Below, piece after piece: positions 8,292 through 15,319 of a stretch of DNA of 33,257 nt. Where the stretch lies: the NCBI GenBank assembly GCA_048498155.1, contig JBEHYN010000032.1, positions 1-33,257 of the forward strand, written 5' to 3'. Each line of letters begins with the position of its first letter. Within the stretch, counting starts at the first letter, position 1. The notes below the pieces were generated by a model. That model was not told where the DNA came from. It made no database searches and saw only the letters and a program-made list of their open reading frames with translations. A program made the position numbers and the translations under genes. Source of the stretch: BOG-938 sp048498155 (GTDB lineage Bacteria > Pseudomonadota > Alphaproteobacteria > Caulobacterales > Caulobacteraceae).

Positions 8292-9023
8292 ATGTGGAAA
8301 CATCACGCCTGGCTTGAGCGCAATTCGCTGCTTCTGCTCATCGGCATCATCGTCGTCATCTCCGTCGGTGGAATCATCGAGATCGCCCCCCTGTTCTATC
8401 TGGAGAGCACCATCGAGAAGGTGCAGGGCATTCGCCCCTACACCCCGCTTGAGCTGGAAGGCCGCGACGTCTACATCGCCGAAGGCTGCGTCGGCTGCCA
8501 CTCACAGATGATCCGTCCCCTACGCGACGAGGTCGAGCGCTACGGCCACTACAGCCTCGCCGCCGAGAGCATGTACGACCATCCGTTCCTTTGGGGCTCC
8601 AAACGCACGGGCCCGGACTTGGCCAGAGTCGGCGGCAAGTATTCCGACGGCTGGCAGCGCGACCACCTGATCAACCCGCGGGCCGTGGTGCCGGAGTCGG
8701 TCATGCCGCCCTACGCCTTTCTGGCCGAGCAGGAGCTAGATTACCGCAATATCGGCGACAAGCTGAAGAGCCAGCAGGCGATCGGCGTGCCCTACACACA
8801 GGACATGATCGCCAACGTCACGTCCGATCTGCGGGCTCAGGCCAACGAGGACGAAAGCCCTACAGGCCTGAAGCGACGATACGGCCCGAAGATCAACCAG
8901 CGTGATTTCGACGGCAATCCGGATCGGATCACCAAGATGGACGCGCTCATCGCCTATCTGCAGATGCTCGGAACCAGCGTCGATTTCTCCACCTACCACG
9001 CCTCTGGAGACAATAACCGATGA
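8292..9023 (+). CDS. ccoO: cbb3-type cytochrome c oxidase subunit II (CcoO/FixO)
   Basis: This 243-residue membrane-anchored mono-haem cytochrome c passes electrons from CcoP toward CcoN. An N-terminal helix (about residues 13-35) is followed by a periplasmic domain with the haem-binding motif CVGCH at residues 66-70 and SQMIRPLRDEVERYGHYS, a hallmark of the subunit. A Met axial ligand is likely in ESVMPPYAFL. AGGGG lies 8 nt before the ATG. It starts 11 nt after ccoN and its stop overlaps the ccoQ ATG by 4 nt (ATGA). Confidence 0.97.
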   Translation: MWKHHAWLERNSLLLLIGIIVVISVGGIIEIAPLFYLESTIEKVQGIRPYTPLELEGRDVYIAEGCVGCHSQMIRPLRDEVERYGHYSLAAESMYDHPFLWGSKRTGPDLARVGGKYSDGWQRDHLINPRAVVPESVMPPYAFLAEQELDYRNIGDKLKSQQAIGVPYTQDMIANVTSDLRAQANEDESPTGLKRRYGPKINQRDFDGNPDRITKMDALIAYLQMLGTSVDFSTYHASGDNNR

Positions 9024-9178
9024 GCTACGCCACGGTTTCCCAACTGGCTCAGCAGGCGGGCAGCGTCTACTTCGTGCTGATCTTCATCGGCGCCTGCATC
9101 TACGCCTTTCTTCCTTGCAACAAGGCCGAGTTCGACAAGGCTGCCCGCGCGCCTCTGGACGATGAGGACCCATCATGA
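9020..9178 (+). CDS. ccoQ: cbb3-type cytochrome oxidase subunit IV (CcoQ/FixQ), 52 aa
   Basis: This 52-residue protein has one transmembrane helix (about residues 15-31, GSVYFVLIFIGACIYAF), followed by a short charged cytoplasmic tail (NKAEFDKAARAPLDDED) typical of CcoQ. CcoQ stabilises the assembled cbb3 complex. The gene begins in an ATGA overlap with ccoO and ends in an ATGA overlap with ccoP, with GGAGA about 9 nt before its start. Size, topology and position between ccoO and ccoP make the call secure although sequence conservation in this family is low. Confidence 0.92.
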   Translation: MSYATVSQLAQQAGSVYFVLIFIGACIYAFLPCNKAEFDKAARAPLDDEDPS

Positions 9179-10047
9179 GCACGGACCGCGAAAAGGACGA
9201 GATCTCCGGAGTCGACACCACCGGCCATGAATGGGACGGCATCAAGGAGCTGGATAATCCCTTGCCCCGCTGGTGGCTGTGGATCTTCTACGCCTCCATC
9301 CTGTGGTCTATCGGCTATTGGATTCTGATGCCCGCTTGGCCAGGGCTGCACGGCTACACCCACGGCCTGCTGCACAACTCTGCGCGCAGCCAGGTCGCTC
9401 AGGACCTCAAAGGACTGCAGACCCTGCGTGGCGCGGCCGGCGCGCGGCTTCGGACCGCCAGCCTTGAGCAAATCGAGGCAGACCCGAAGCTGCAGACAAT
9501 CGCCCTGGAAGAAGGTCAGTCGATCTTCGGCGACAACTGCGCCACCTGTCATGGACAGGGTGGGACCGGCGGCAAGGGCTATCCTAATCTGCGCGACGAT
9601 GTCTGGCTGTGGGGCGGCTCTCTGGAAGGCATTGCCCACACCATTCAGGTCGGCGTCCGCTCAGGTGATCCCAATCAGCGCTTCTCCATGATGCCGCCGT
9701 TCGGCAAGAGCGCCATCCTGACCCCGCCCCAGATACAGGATTTGACCGAGTATGTGGTGGCGCTGTCCCATCGCAAGGCCGACCGAGCCGCGGTGGCGCG
9801 CGCAGGCCCCGTGTTCGCCGCCAACTGCGTGGTCTGTCACGGGCCGCAAGGCATGGGTAACCCGCAGTTCGGCGCGCCCAATCTGACCGACGCGGACTGG
9901 CTGTACGGATATGATCGGACGGCCATCTACGAGCAGATCTGGAACGGCCGCGGCGGCGTTATGCCCGCATGGGACCACCGGTTCGACAGCCCCACGATCA
10001 AGGCGCTGGCGGTCTACATCCACGTCAAATCCGGCGGCGGTCAATAA
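9175..10047 (+). CDS. ccoP: cbb3-type cytochrome c oxidase subunit III, di-haem (CcoP/FixP)
   Basis: This 290-residue di-haem cytochrome c is the electron entry subunit of cbb3 oxidase. The N-terminal cytoplasmic part reads HEWDGIKELDNPLPRWW, the conserved CcoP signature. One transmembrane helix follows (about residues 37-55), then two cytochrome c domains with CATCHG at residues 122-127 and CVVCHG at 218-223. Axial Met candidates are in FSMMPPFG and GGVMPAWD. GAGGA lies 6 nt before the ATG, and the start overlaps the ccoQ stop. It is followed after 39 bp by ccoG. Confidence 0.97.
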   Translation: MSTDREKDEISGVDTTGHEWDGIKELDNPLPRWWLWIFYASILWSIGYWILMPAWPGLHGYTHGLLHNSARSQVAQDLKGLQTLRGAAGARLRTASLEQIEADPKLQTIALEEGQSIFGDNCATCHGQGGTGGKGYPNLRDDVWLWGGSLEGIAHTIQVGVRSGDPNQRFSMMPPFGKSAILTPPQIQDLTEYVVALSHRKADRAAVARAGPVFAANCVVCHGPQGMGNPQFGAPNLTDADWLYGYDRTAIYEQIWNGRGGVMPAWDHRFDSPTIKALAVYIHVKSGGGQ

Positions 10048-10086
10048 GGCGCGCGGTCTCGCGCTCAGCCAGGAAAGCGTAACCTC

Positions 10087-11589
10087 GTGACCACGGTCGT
10101 CGATACCTTGAAAGTTGATTCCCGGACGCAGCGGGCGTCCGGCGCCGAGCCCCCCCCGGGCCCTTCGGGTGGTTCGGGCGGGCCCAACGCCTTTTATGAG
10201 AAGCGCAAGCCGATCTTTTCCAAGATGGCGCACGGACGGTGGAGGACCATCAAGTGGCTTCTGCTGGTCGCCACCCTGAGCGTCTATTACCTGCTGCCCT
10301 GGATGCGTTGGAATCGCGGTGCGGGCATGCCCAATCAGGCGATCCTGGTCGATCTGGACCACGCCCGATTCTATTTCTTCTTCATCGAGCTGTGGCCGCA
10401 GGAGGTCTACTTTTTCACCGGACTGCTGGTCGTGGCCGCCCTGGCTCTGTTCCTGGTCACTGCCCTGTTCGGCCGACTATGGTGCGGCTTTGCCTGTCCG
10501 CAGACCGTGTGGACCGATTTGTTTGTGTTGGCCGAGAGGCTTTTCGAGGGAGACCGCAACGCGCGCATGAGGCTGGAGGCGGCGCCCTGGTCCTTCGACA
10601 AAATATGGCGGCGCCTCGCCAAGCACAGCGTCTGGCTCGCCATCGCCGTTCTCACAGGCGGGGCCTGGGTGTTCTATTTTCACGACGCGCCCACCCTCGC
10701 CGGCCAACTGGTCACCGGCAGCGCGCCCTGGCCGGACTATTTGTGGATCGCCATCCTGGCATTCACCACCTATTCGCTCGCCGGCGGCATGCGCGAGCAG
10801 GTGTGCACCTACATGTGTCCCTGGCCGCGCATCCAAGGCGCCATGCTCGATGCACACTCCCTGCAGGTGACCTACCGGGCCGACCGAGGCGAGCCGCGCG
10901 GCCCGCACAAGACCGGCGCGACCTGGGAGGGTCGGGGCGATTGCATAGAATGCCGACAGTGCGTGGTGGTCTGTCCCATGGGCATCGACATCCGCGAAGG
11001 CTCACAACTGGAATGCATCAACTGCGGCCTGTGCATCGACGCCTGCGATGAAGTGATGGACAAGGTCGATCGCCCGCAGGGTCTAATTGCCTATGACACA
11101 GACGCGGCGGTTCAGGCCCGCACCGCTAGCTGCAAACCCCAGTACAAATACCTTCGCTCGCGAACGGTTTTTTATGGTGCGGCGCTGGCCATCGTCGGCT
11201 CGGTGATGCTGTACGGCCTTCTAATCCGCCCCACCGTCGCCCTGGATGTGATCCGCGATCGCAACCCGACGTTTGTTCGCCTGTCGAACGGAGACATCCG
11301 CAACGGATACACCCTGAAGATCATGAACCGGTCTGATGCGGCGGCGACCTTTGACATCGCCTTCGCCGGACCCCAAGGCGCCCGTCTGAGAGGGATCGGG
11401 GTCGATCATCTCGGCTCTGATCTTCAGGCCCGGCTCGACGCCGACGGCCAGGCGGAGATGCAGGTGTTCGTCACCGCGCCCGCAGATCCCGAACGGCCCT
11501 TATCTGTTCCCTCAGTGTTCAAGGTCACCTCCGCAAAGCGCGGCGTCCAGACCAAGACTGTCTTTCTGTCAGGGGATCAAGGCCAGTGA
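10087..11589 (+). CDS. ccoG: Cytochrome oxidase assembly ferredoxin CcoG (FixG/RdxA)
   Basis: This 500-residue polyferredoxin is needed for cbb3 biogenesis, where the family acts in reducing Cu(II) for CuB insertion. Several membrane helices (about residues 55-75, 100-125, 180-200, 220-240 and 355-380) surround two [4Fe-4S] motifs: C286, C289, C292, C296 (CIECRQCVVVCP) and a second starting at C310 (CINCGLCIDAC). Further conserved cysteines occur in GFACPQTVW and CTYMCPWPR. The C-terminus is a periplasmic Ig-like FixG_C domain. It starts at GTG, and the first 40 residues include a Pro/Gly-rich low-complexity stretch. Its stop overlaps the GTG of ccoH. Confidence 0.95.
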   Translation: MTTVVDTLKVDSRTQRASGAEPPPGPSGGSGGPNAFYEKRKPIFSKMAHGRWRTIKWLLLVATLSVYYLLPWMRWNRGAGMPNQAILVDLDHARFYFFFIELWPQEVYFFTGLLVVAALALFLVTALFGRLWCGFACPQTVWTDLFVLAERLFEGDRNARMRLEAAPWSFDKIWRRLAKHSVWLAIAVLTGGAWVFYFHDAPTLAGQLVTGSAPWPDYLWIAILAFTTYSLAGGMREQVCTYMCPWPRIQGAMLDAHSLQVTYRADRGEPRGPHKTGATWEGRGDCIECRQCVVVCPMGIDIREGSQLECINCGLCIDACDEVMDKVDRPQGLIAYDTDAAVQARTASCKPQYKYLRSRTVFYGAALAIVGSVMLYGLLIRPTVALDVIRDRNPTFVRLSNGDIRNGYTLKIMNRSDAAATFDIAFAGPQGARLRGIGVDHLGSDLQARLDADGQAEMQVFVTAPADPERPLSVPSVFKVTSAKRGVQTKTVFLSGDQGQ

Positions 11590-12077
11590 GCACCGCCAAA
11601 CCCTTTGTTTTCACCGGTTGGCACTTCTTGGCCTGCATGCTGGTGTTCTTCGGCGTCGATATCGCCGTCAACGTCGCCTTCATCGTGCGCTCGGTCCAAA
11701 CCTTCCCCGGCGAGGTGGCCAACGACGCCTATGAGGCCGGCGTGGCTTACGACCAGACCCTCACGCGTGAAGCAAAAGAGGAGAAACTCGGTTGGCAGGC
11801 GAGCATCGATGTTTCAGGCCCGACCACAAAGGGCGAGGCTATCAGCGCACATTGGACCGACCGATCAGGACGGCCGTTGTCAGGTCTGATCGTCACTGGC
11901 CTGCTACGCCGCCCCGCCACTGAAAACGGCAACGCCACATTGCGCTTCACAGAGGTAGCGCCGGGCGCCTATCGCGCTATCGCCGCCGTGGCGCCAGGCG
12001 CCTGGGACCTGGACCTGACGGCGGCAAATCTCCAGGGCGACAAACGCACCGCCGATCGGCGCTTAATATGGCGCTGA
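11586..12077 (+). CDS. ccoH: cbb3 oxidase assembly protein FixH/CcoH
   Basis: This 163-residue membrane-anchored FixH-family protein assists maturation or stability of cbb3 oxidase. An N-terminal cytoplasmic FTGWHFL motif leads into one transmembrane helix (about residues 9-31, LACMLVFFGVDIAVNVAFIV). The FixH signature NDAYEAGVAYDQTL follows, then a periplasmic beta-rich domain. The start is GTG in a 4-nt overlap with ccoG, with AGGGGA about 9 nt upstream. The end overlaps ccoI by 10 nt. Position and the YEAGVAY motif make the assignment firm. Confidence 0.92.
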   Translation: MSTAKPFVFTGWHFLACMLVFFGVDIAVNVAFIVRSVQTFPGEVANDAYEAGVAYDQTLTREAKEEKLGWQASIDVSGPTTKGEAISAHWTDRSGRPLSGLIVTGLLRRPATENGNATLRFTEVAPGAYRAIAAVAPGAWDLDLTAANLQGDKRTADRRLIWR

Positions 12078-14257
12078 TCGAGGTCGAACCGCACCGAGCC
12101 CGGTCAGCCGACCCCGTCGTTTTTGTGCGCACGACGGGCGAGGACCATCAGCTTGACCTTCTGGTCCAAGGCGCGCGCTGTGCGGGCTGTCTATCGAAAA
12201 TCGAAAAGGGCGTAAGCGCCCTGCCTGGAGTCCGCCAGGCGCGAATGAACCTGACCACCGGAAAGCTGTCGGTCCTGTGGCGCCGGGAGGACTTCAAACC
12301 AGTCGATATTGTCGAGACCCTGGAGCGCCTGGGTTACACGGCAGCGCCCTTCGACCCGGCTGAAGCCGTGGCGCGCGAAGATCATGAGGGCCGGCGGCTG
12401 GCCATCGCCCTGGGCGTGGCCGGGTTCGGGGCGGCCAATGCCATGATGTTCTCCGTGCCGGTATGGGCGGGACTGCTGCACCAGGAAATGGGCGTGGGCG
12501 TGCGCACTGTCTTCTATTGGCTGACAGCGCTCATCGCGGGGCCGTGCGCCCTGTTCGCCGGCATGACTTTCTTCAAGAGCGCCTGGGCGTCACTACGCAA
12601 GCGGCGGGCCAATATGGACGTGCCGATCTCCATTGGCGTGCTGCTGGCGATAGGCGTCAGCCTCTATGAGACCGCCATCCACGGGCGGCATGCCTATTTC
12701 GACGCCGCGGTCTCACTGTTGTTTCTGCTGCTGATCGGTCGCTACCTGGACCACAAGCTTCGCGCCAACGCACGCAGCGCCGCGCGCGATCTGCTGGCCA
12801 TGCAGGCCGCCACAGCCAGCCGTTTGGGGGCGGACGGCTCCAGCAAATCTGTAGCCCTGCGCGACATCGCCGTCGGCGACCGCCTGATCGTCCTTCCCGG
12901 CGATCGGATGCCGGTTGACGCCGAGGTGGAGGACGGCGCCACGGAGCTGGACGTCAGCCTGCTTACCGGCGAAACGGCGCCCCTTCGCGCAGCGCGCGGC
13001 GCCAAGGTTCAGGCCGGGACAGTCAATCTGACCGGCCGGCTGATCGTGCGGGCGCTCGCCCGCTGCGAGGACTCCGCCGTGGCGGCCATCGCCCGCATGA
13101 TGGAGGCCGGCGCCCAGACCAAATCGCACTATGTCCGTCTGGCCGACAAGGCGGCGGCGATCTATGTGCCGGCTGTACACGGTGTGGCCGGCCTGACCTT
13201 CATTGGCTGGCTGGTGCTGGGGTTGGCCTTTCCCGACGCCTTGATGCGCGCCGCCGCCGTGCTGATCATCACCTGCCCCTGCGCCCTAGGACTGGCGGCG
13301 CCGGCGGTGCAGATCGTCGCCTCCGGCCGGCTGTTCACCCGCAATGTCCTGGTCAAATCCGGCGCCGCGCTCGAACGCCTGGCCGAGGTTGACTGCGTGG
13401 TGTTCGACAAAACCGGCGTTCTGACCTACGGCAGGCCGACTCTGCTGGGCGCAGATGCGGCCTTGATCCAACGCGCCGCACCCCTGGCGCGCGCGTCAAG
13501 ACATCCCCTGGCTAAGGCCCTGGCTTTCGCGGCCGGACCTGGCCCAGCGGCCGAACAAGCTCACGAAGTGGCCGGTATGGGCGTCGAAGGCTTGATCGAC
13601 GGGCGCAAGGCTCGGCTTGGCCGCGCCCGCTTCGTCGGCGCCTTGGCCACCGACGACGTTGAAACCGTCATTTGGTTCGCTTTCGAGGGCGAGGCGGCGC
13701 AACGCCTGGCCTTCAGCGACGAACTGCGCGCGGACGCCTCCCGCACGGTGAAGGCGCTGCAGGCGCGCGGCTTGACCGTGCAGGTTCTGTCCGGCGATGT
13801 CCTGCCCGCCGTCCGAGCGGCCTGCGAGCAGGCCGGCGTTACCCACTACGCGGCCGGATTGTCGCCCATAGAGAAGGCGGAGGCGATCGACGCCTTGATC
13901 GCGGCCGGCCACAAGCCGCTAATGGTGGGCGACGGCCTTAACGACGCCGCAGCCCTTTCGCGGGCCCACGCCTCCATGGCGCCAGGGGCGGCGGCGGAAG
14001 CTAGCCAAACGGCGGCCGATCTGGTGTTCCAGGGCCAAGATTTAGGCGTGGTGGTCGAGGCCATCGACGTGGCCCGCGCCGCGCGGACCTGCGTGCTGCA
14101 GAACTTCGCCTTTGCCGCCCTTTACAATCTCATCGCGGCGCCCGCAGCCGTGCTGGGACTGGTCACGCCCCTGATCGCGGCCCTGGCAATGTCGGGATCC
14201 TCCCTCATCGTGACCCTCAATGCCTTGAGGGTGCGCAGCGCCGGGAGAGCGCCGTGA
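12068..14257 (+). CDS. ccoI: Copper-transporting P1B-type ATPase FixI/CcoI
   Basis: This 729-residue P1B-ATPase supplies copper for cbb3 oxidase assembly. Visible elements are an N-terminal heavy-metal domain with CAGC at residues 38-41, eight predicted helices, an actuator-domain LTGE, the transport site CPC at 403-405 (TCPCALGLA), the phosphorylation site D447 in DKTG, the HP pair in SRHPLAKAL, and the hinge GDGLND at 621-626. One oddity is that the usual DKTGTLT reads DKTGVLT. The start ATG lies 10 nt inside the end of ccoH, and the stop overlaps the GTG of ccoS. In this operon context FixI/CcoI is more likely than a general copper exporter such as CopA. Confidence 0.95.
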   Translation: MALIEVEPHRARSADPVVFVRTTGEDHQLDLLVQGARCAGCLSKIEKGVSALPGVRQARMNLTTGKLSVLWRREDFKPVDIVETLERLGYTAAPFDPAEAVAREDHEGRRLAIALGVAGFGAANAMMFSVPVWAGLLHQEMGVGVRTVFYWLTALIAGPCALFAGMTFFKSAWASLRKRRANMDVPISIGVLLAIGVSLYETAIHGRHAYFDAAVSLLFLLLIGRYLDHKLRANARSAARDLLAMQAATASRLGADGSSKSVALRDIAVGDRLIVLPGDRMPVDAEVEDGATELDVSLLTGETAPLRAARGAKVQAGTVNLTGRLIVRALARCEDSAVAAIARMMEAGAQTKSHYVRLADKAAAIYVPAVHGVAGLTFIGWLVLGLAFPDALMRAAAVLIITCPCALGLAAPAVQIVASGRLFTRNVLVKSGAALERLAEVDCVVFDKTGVLTYGRPTLLGADAALIQRAAPLARASRHPLAKALAFAAGPGPAAEQAHEVAGMGVEGLIDGRKARLGRARFVGALATDDVETVIWFAFEGEAAQRLAFSDELRADASRTVKALQARGLTVQVLSGDVLPAVRAACEQAGVTHYAAGLSPIEKAEAIDALIAAGHKPLMVGDGLNDAAALSRAHASMAPGAAAEASQTAADLVFQGQDLGVVVEAIDVARAARTCVLQNFAFAALYNLIAAPAAVLGLVTPLIAALAMSGSSLIVTLNALRVRSAGRAP

Positions 14258-14427
14258 TCGCCATGATCTATCTGATCCCCATCTCCCTGGCCCTGGCCCT
14301 GACGGGCCTTGTCGCCTTCCTGTGGACCTTCCGCACGGGCCAGTACGATGACCCTAAGGGCGACGCCGAACGTGTCATCTACGATCACCTCGAAGACGGT
14401 CCGCCGGTCGATCAGGAAGCCGTCTGA
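14254..14427 (+). CDS. ccoS: cbb3-type oxidase assembly protein CcoS/FixS, 57 aa
   Basis: This 57-residue single-helix protein begins MIAMIYLIPISLALALTG and carries the CcoS signature FLWTFRTGQYDDPKGDAERV straight after the membrane helix. CcoS is required for cofactor insertion into cbb3 oxidase. I chose GTG 14254, which overlaps the ccoI stop (GTGA) and has GGAG 6 nt upstream. ATG 14263 would give 54 residues but sits too far from that site. It is the last gene of the cco run and is followed by a GC-rich hairpin. Confidence 0.92.
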   Translation: MIAMIYLIPISLALALTGLVAFLWTFRTGQYDDPKGDAERVIYDHLEDGPPVDQEAV

Positions 14428-14433
14428 CCCCCG

Positions 14434-14448
14434 GCGGCGGATCGCCGC
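14434..14448 (+). terminator. GC hairpin after ccoS, possible weak terminator
   Basis: GCGGCG-GAT-CGCCGC forms a perfect 6-bp stem with a 3-nt loop starting 6 nt after the ccoS stop. Only a short T run (TTT within gagtttggg) follows, so termination may be weak or factor-assisted. Position at the end of the operon is the main support. Confidence 0.4.
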
Positions 14449-14485
14449 ACGAGTTTGGGCTTGGCAAATCGGCGTTTCAGCGTGA

Positions 14486-14505
14486 TTGTAACGGACATAC
14501 TACAA
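14486..14505. promoter_or_regulatory. Inverted repeat TTGTA-N10-TACAA, candidate operator
   Basis: TTGTA (14486-14490) and TACAA (14501-14505) form a perfect 5-bp inverted repeat with a 10-nt spacer, extendable imperfectly by the flanking bases. It also fits the loose TGT-N12-ACA pattern. It lies about 40 nt upstream of the small membrane protein at 14546, a suitable place for an operator. The binding protein is unknown, and a short repeat like this can occur by chance. Confidence 0.35.
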
Positions 14506-14545
14506 ATGACGCTGTTTGTTGCATGGTCGAAAGATGGAGCCGATC

Positions 14546-14803
14546 ATGGATATCCGGATCTTCCTTTGCGCCTCCTTCGTCATCACCGCGCTCGCTTGCT
14601 TTTATGGAGCCATGCGGATCGTAGGCCGCGGCGCGGCCGGGGCCGCGACTATTTTCACCGGAATGGGCGCCCTGTCCCTCGCCGCCGTCTGGATGATGTG
14701 GTCCGGTCCCTGGCGCTCCAGCGACCAAGGCCTGTTCCCCATGGCGGTTCAAGACCTGTCGGCGCCGCCTGCGGCCATCGAACGCGACAGCTCAAGTCAC
14801 TGA
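14546..14803 (+). CDS. Small two-helix membrane protein, function unknown
   Basis: This 85-residue protein begins MDIRIFLCASFVITALACF. Two hydrophobic helices are visible (about residues 4-22 and 33-53), followed by a roughly 30-residue polar Pro/Ser/Ala-rich tail. I chose ATG 14546 because TGGAG lies 6 nt upstream; ATG 14534 and TTG 14516 are in frame but lack a site. It follows the cco operon by 118 bp on the same strand, with a hairpin and an inverted repeat between, so it is probably a separate transcript. I do not recognise the family. Confidence 0.6.
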   Translation: MDIRIFLCASFVITALACFYGAMRIVGRGAAGAATIFTGMGALSLAAVWMMWSGPWRSSDQGLFPMAVQDLSAPPAAIERDSSSH

Positions 14804-14840
14804 CGGGGTGAGCAGCGGGGTTTCGTTGCGCAAAAAACTC

Positions 14841-14982
14841 CGTCATCCTCGGAAAATGCGGAGCATTTATCCGGGGACCCAGCAGTTCCAGGCTATCGGC
14901 TGAGCCAAGGGCAACCGCCGCAGCGTAAGGGTCGTTGCTGCTGGGTCCCCGGGCTCGCCCTTCGGGCGCCCCGAGGATGACG
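14841..14982. repeat. Nested palindromic intergenic element (REP/BIME-like)
   Basis: The outer arms CGTCATCCTCGG (14841-14852) and CCGAGGATGACG (14971-14982) are perfect reverse complements. The inner arms at 14871-14885 (CCGGGGACCCAGCAG) and 14938-14952 are also perfect 15-bp reverse complements. Between the arms on each side sit small perfect hairpins: AAATGC-GGA-GCATTT (14854-14868) and CGCCC-TTC-GGGCG (14956-14968). The whole can fold as a branched cruciform or RNA. Elements with CGTCATCC...GGATGACG ends are common intergenic repeats in alphaproteobacteria, so other copies are expected in the genome. The gene-free gap here is 14804-15091. Confidence 0.75.
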
Positions 14983-14992
14983 TGTTCCCGCT

Positions 14993-15004
14993 TGCCTATA
15001 GGCA
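14993..15004. promoter_or_regulatory. Perfect 12-bp palindrome TGCCTATAGGCA
   Basis: TGCCTATAGGCA is a perfect 12-bp palindrome about 88 bp upstream of the small gene at 15092 and just beyond the nested repeat element. Such a site could bind a dimeric regulator, but there is no second copy nearby and no known match that I can name. Confidence 0.25.
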
Positions 15005-15091
15005 GCGGCAGAATTTCTTCAATTCCTAGACATCCAATAGGACTTACACCCTCCCCGTCCGACCGTGCATGTCAGGACGCGAGGAAACACA

Positions 15092-15310
15092 ATGGCGCAG
15101 GAAATTGTCAGAGCCGGCGTATTGGGCCAGGCGGCCCTAGCCTTGGCCGACGGGTTTGCCCGGGTCTTGCTGGAAAAGGGCCTGATCAGTCAGGCCGACT
15201 ATGTCCGTGGTTTCGACTTAGCGGTGGGCGAATGGGAGGCGGCTCTGGATCATCCGCAGCAGACCGAAGTGCTGGCCGCCTTGAGGAAAATCCATCCGTC
15301 CCAGGGTTAG
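15092..15310 (+). CDS. Small helical protein, function unknown
   Basis: This 72-residue soluble protein is predicted mostly helical, with no signal peptide or membrane segment. It begins MAQEIVRAGVLGQAALALAD and contains a VLLEKGLISQADYVRGFDL stretch that resembles short helical modules in larger proteins. ATG 15092 has GAGG about 7 nt upstream, which is better than the GTG at 15065. It ends 9 bp before the convergent Anbu stop. I cannot assign a family or function. Confidence 0.55.
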   Translation: MAQEIVRAGVLGQAALALADGFARVLLEKGLISQADYVRGFDLAVGEWEAALDHPQQTEVLAALRKIHPSQG

Positions 15311-15319
15311 TGTCTGACG

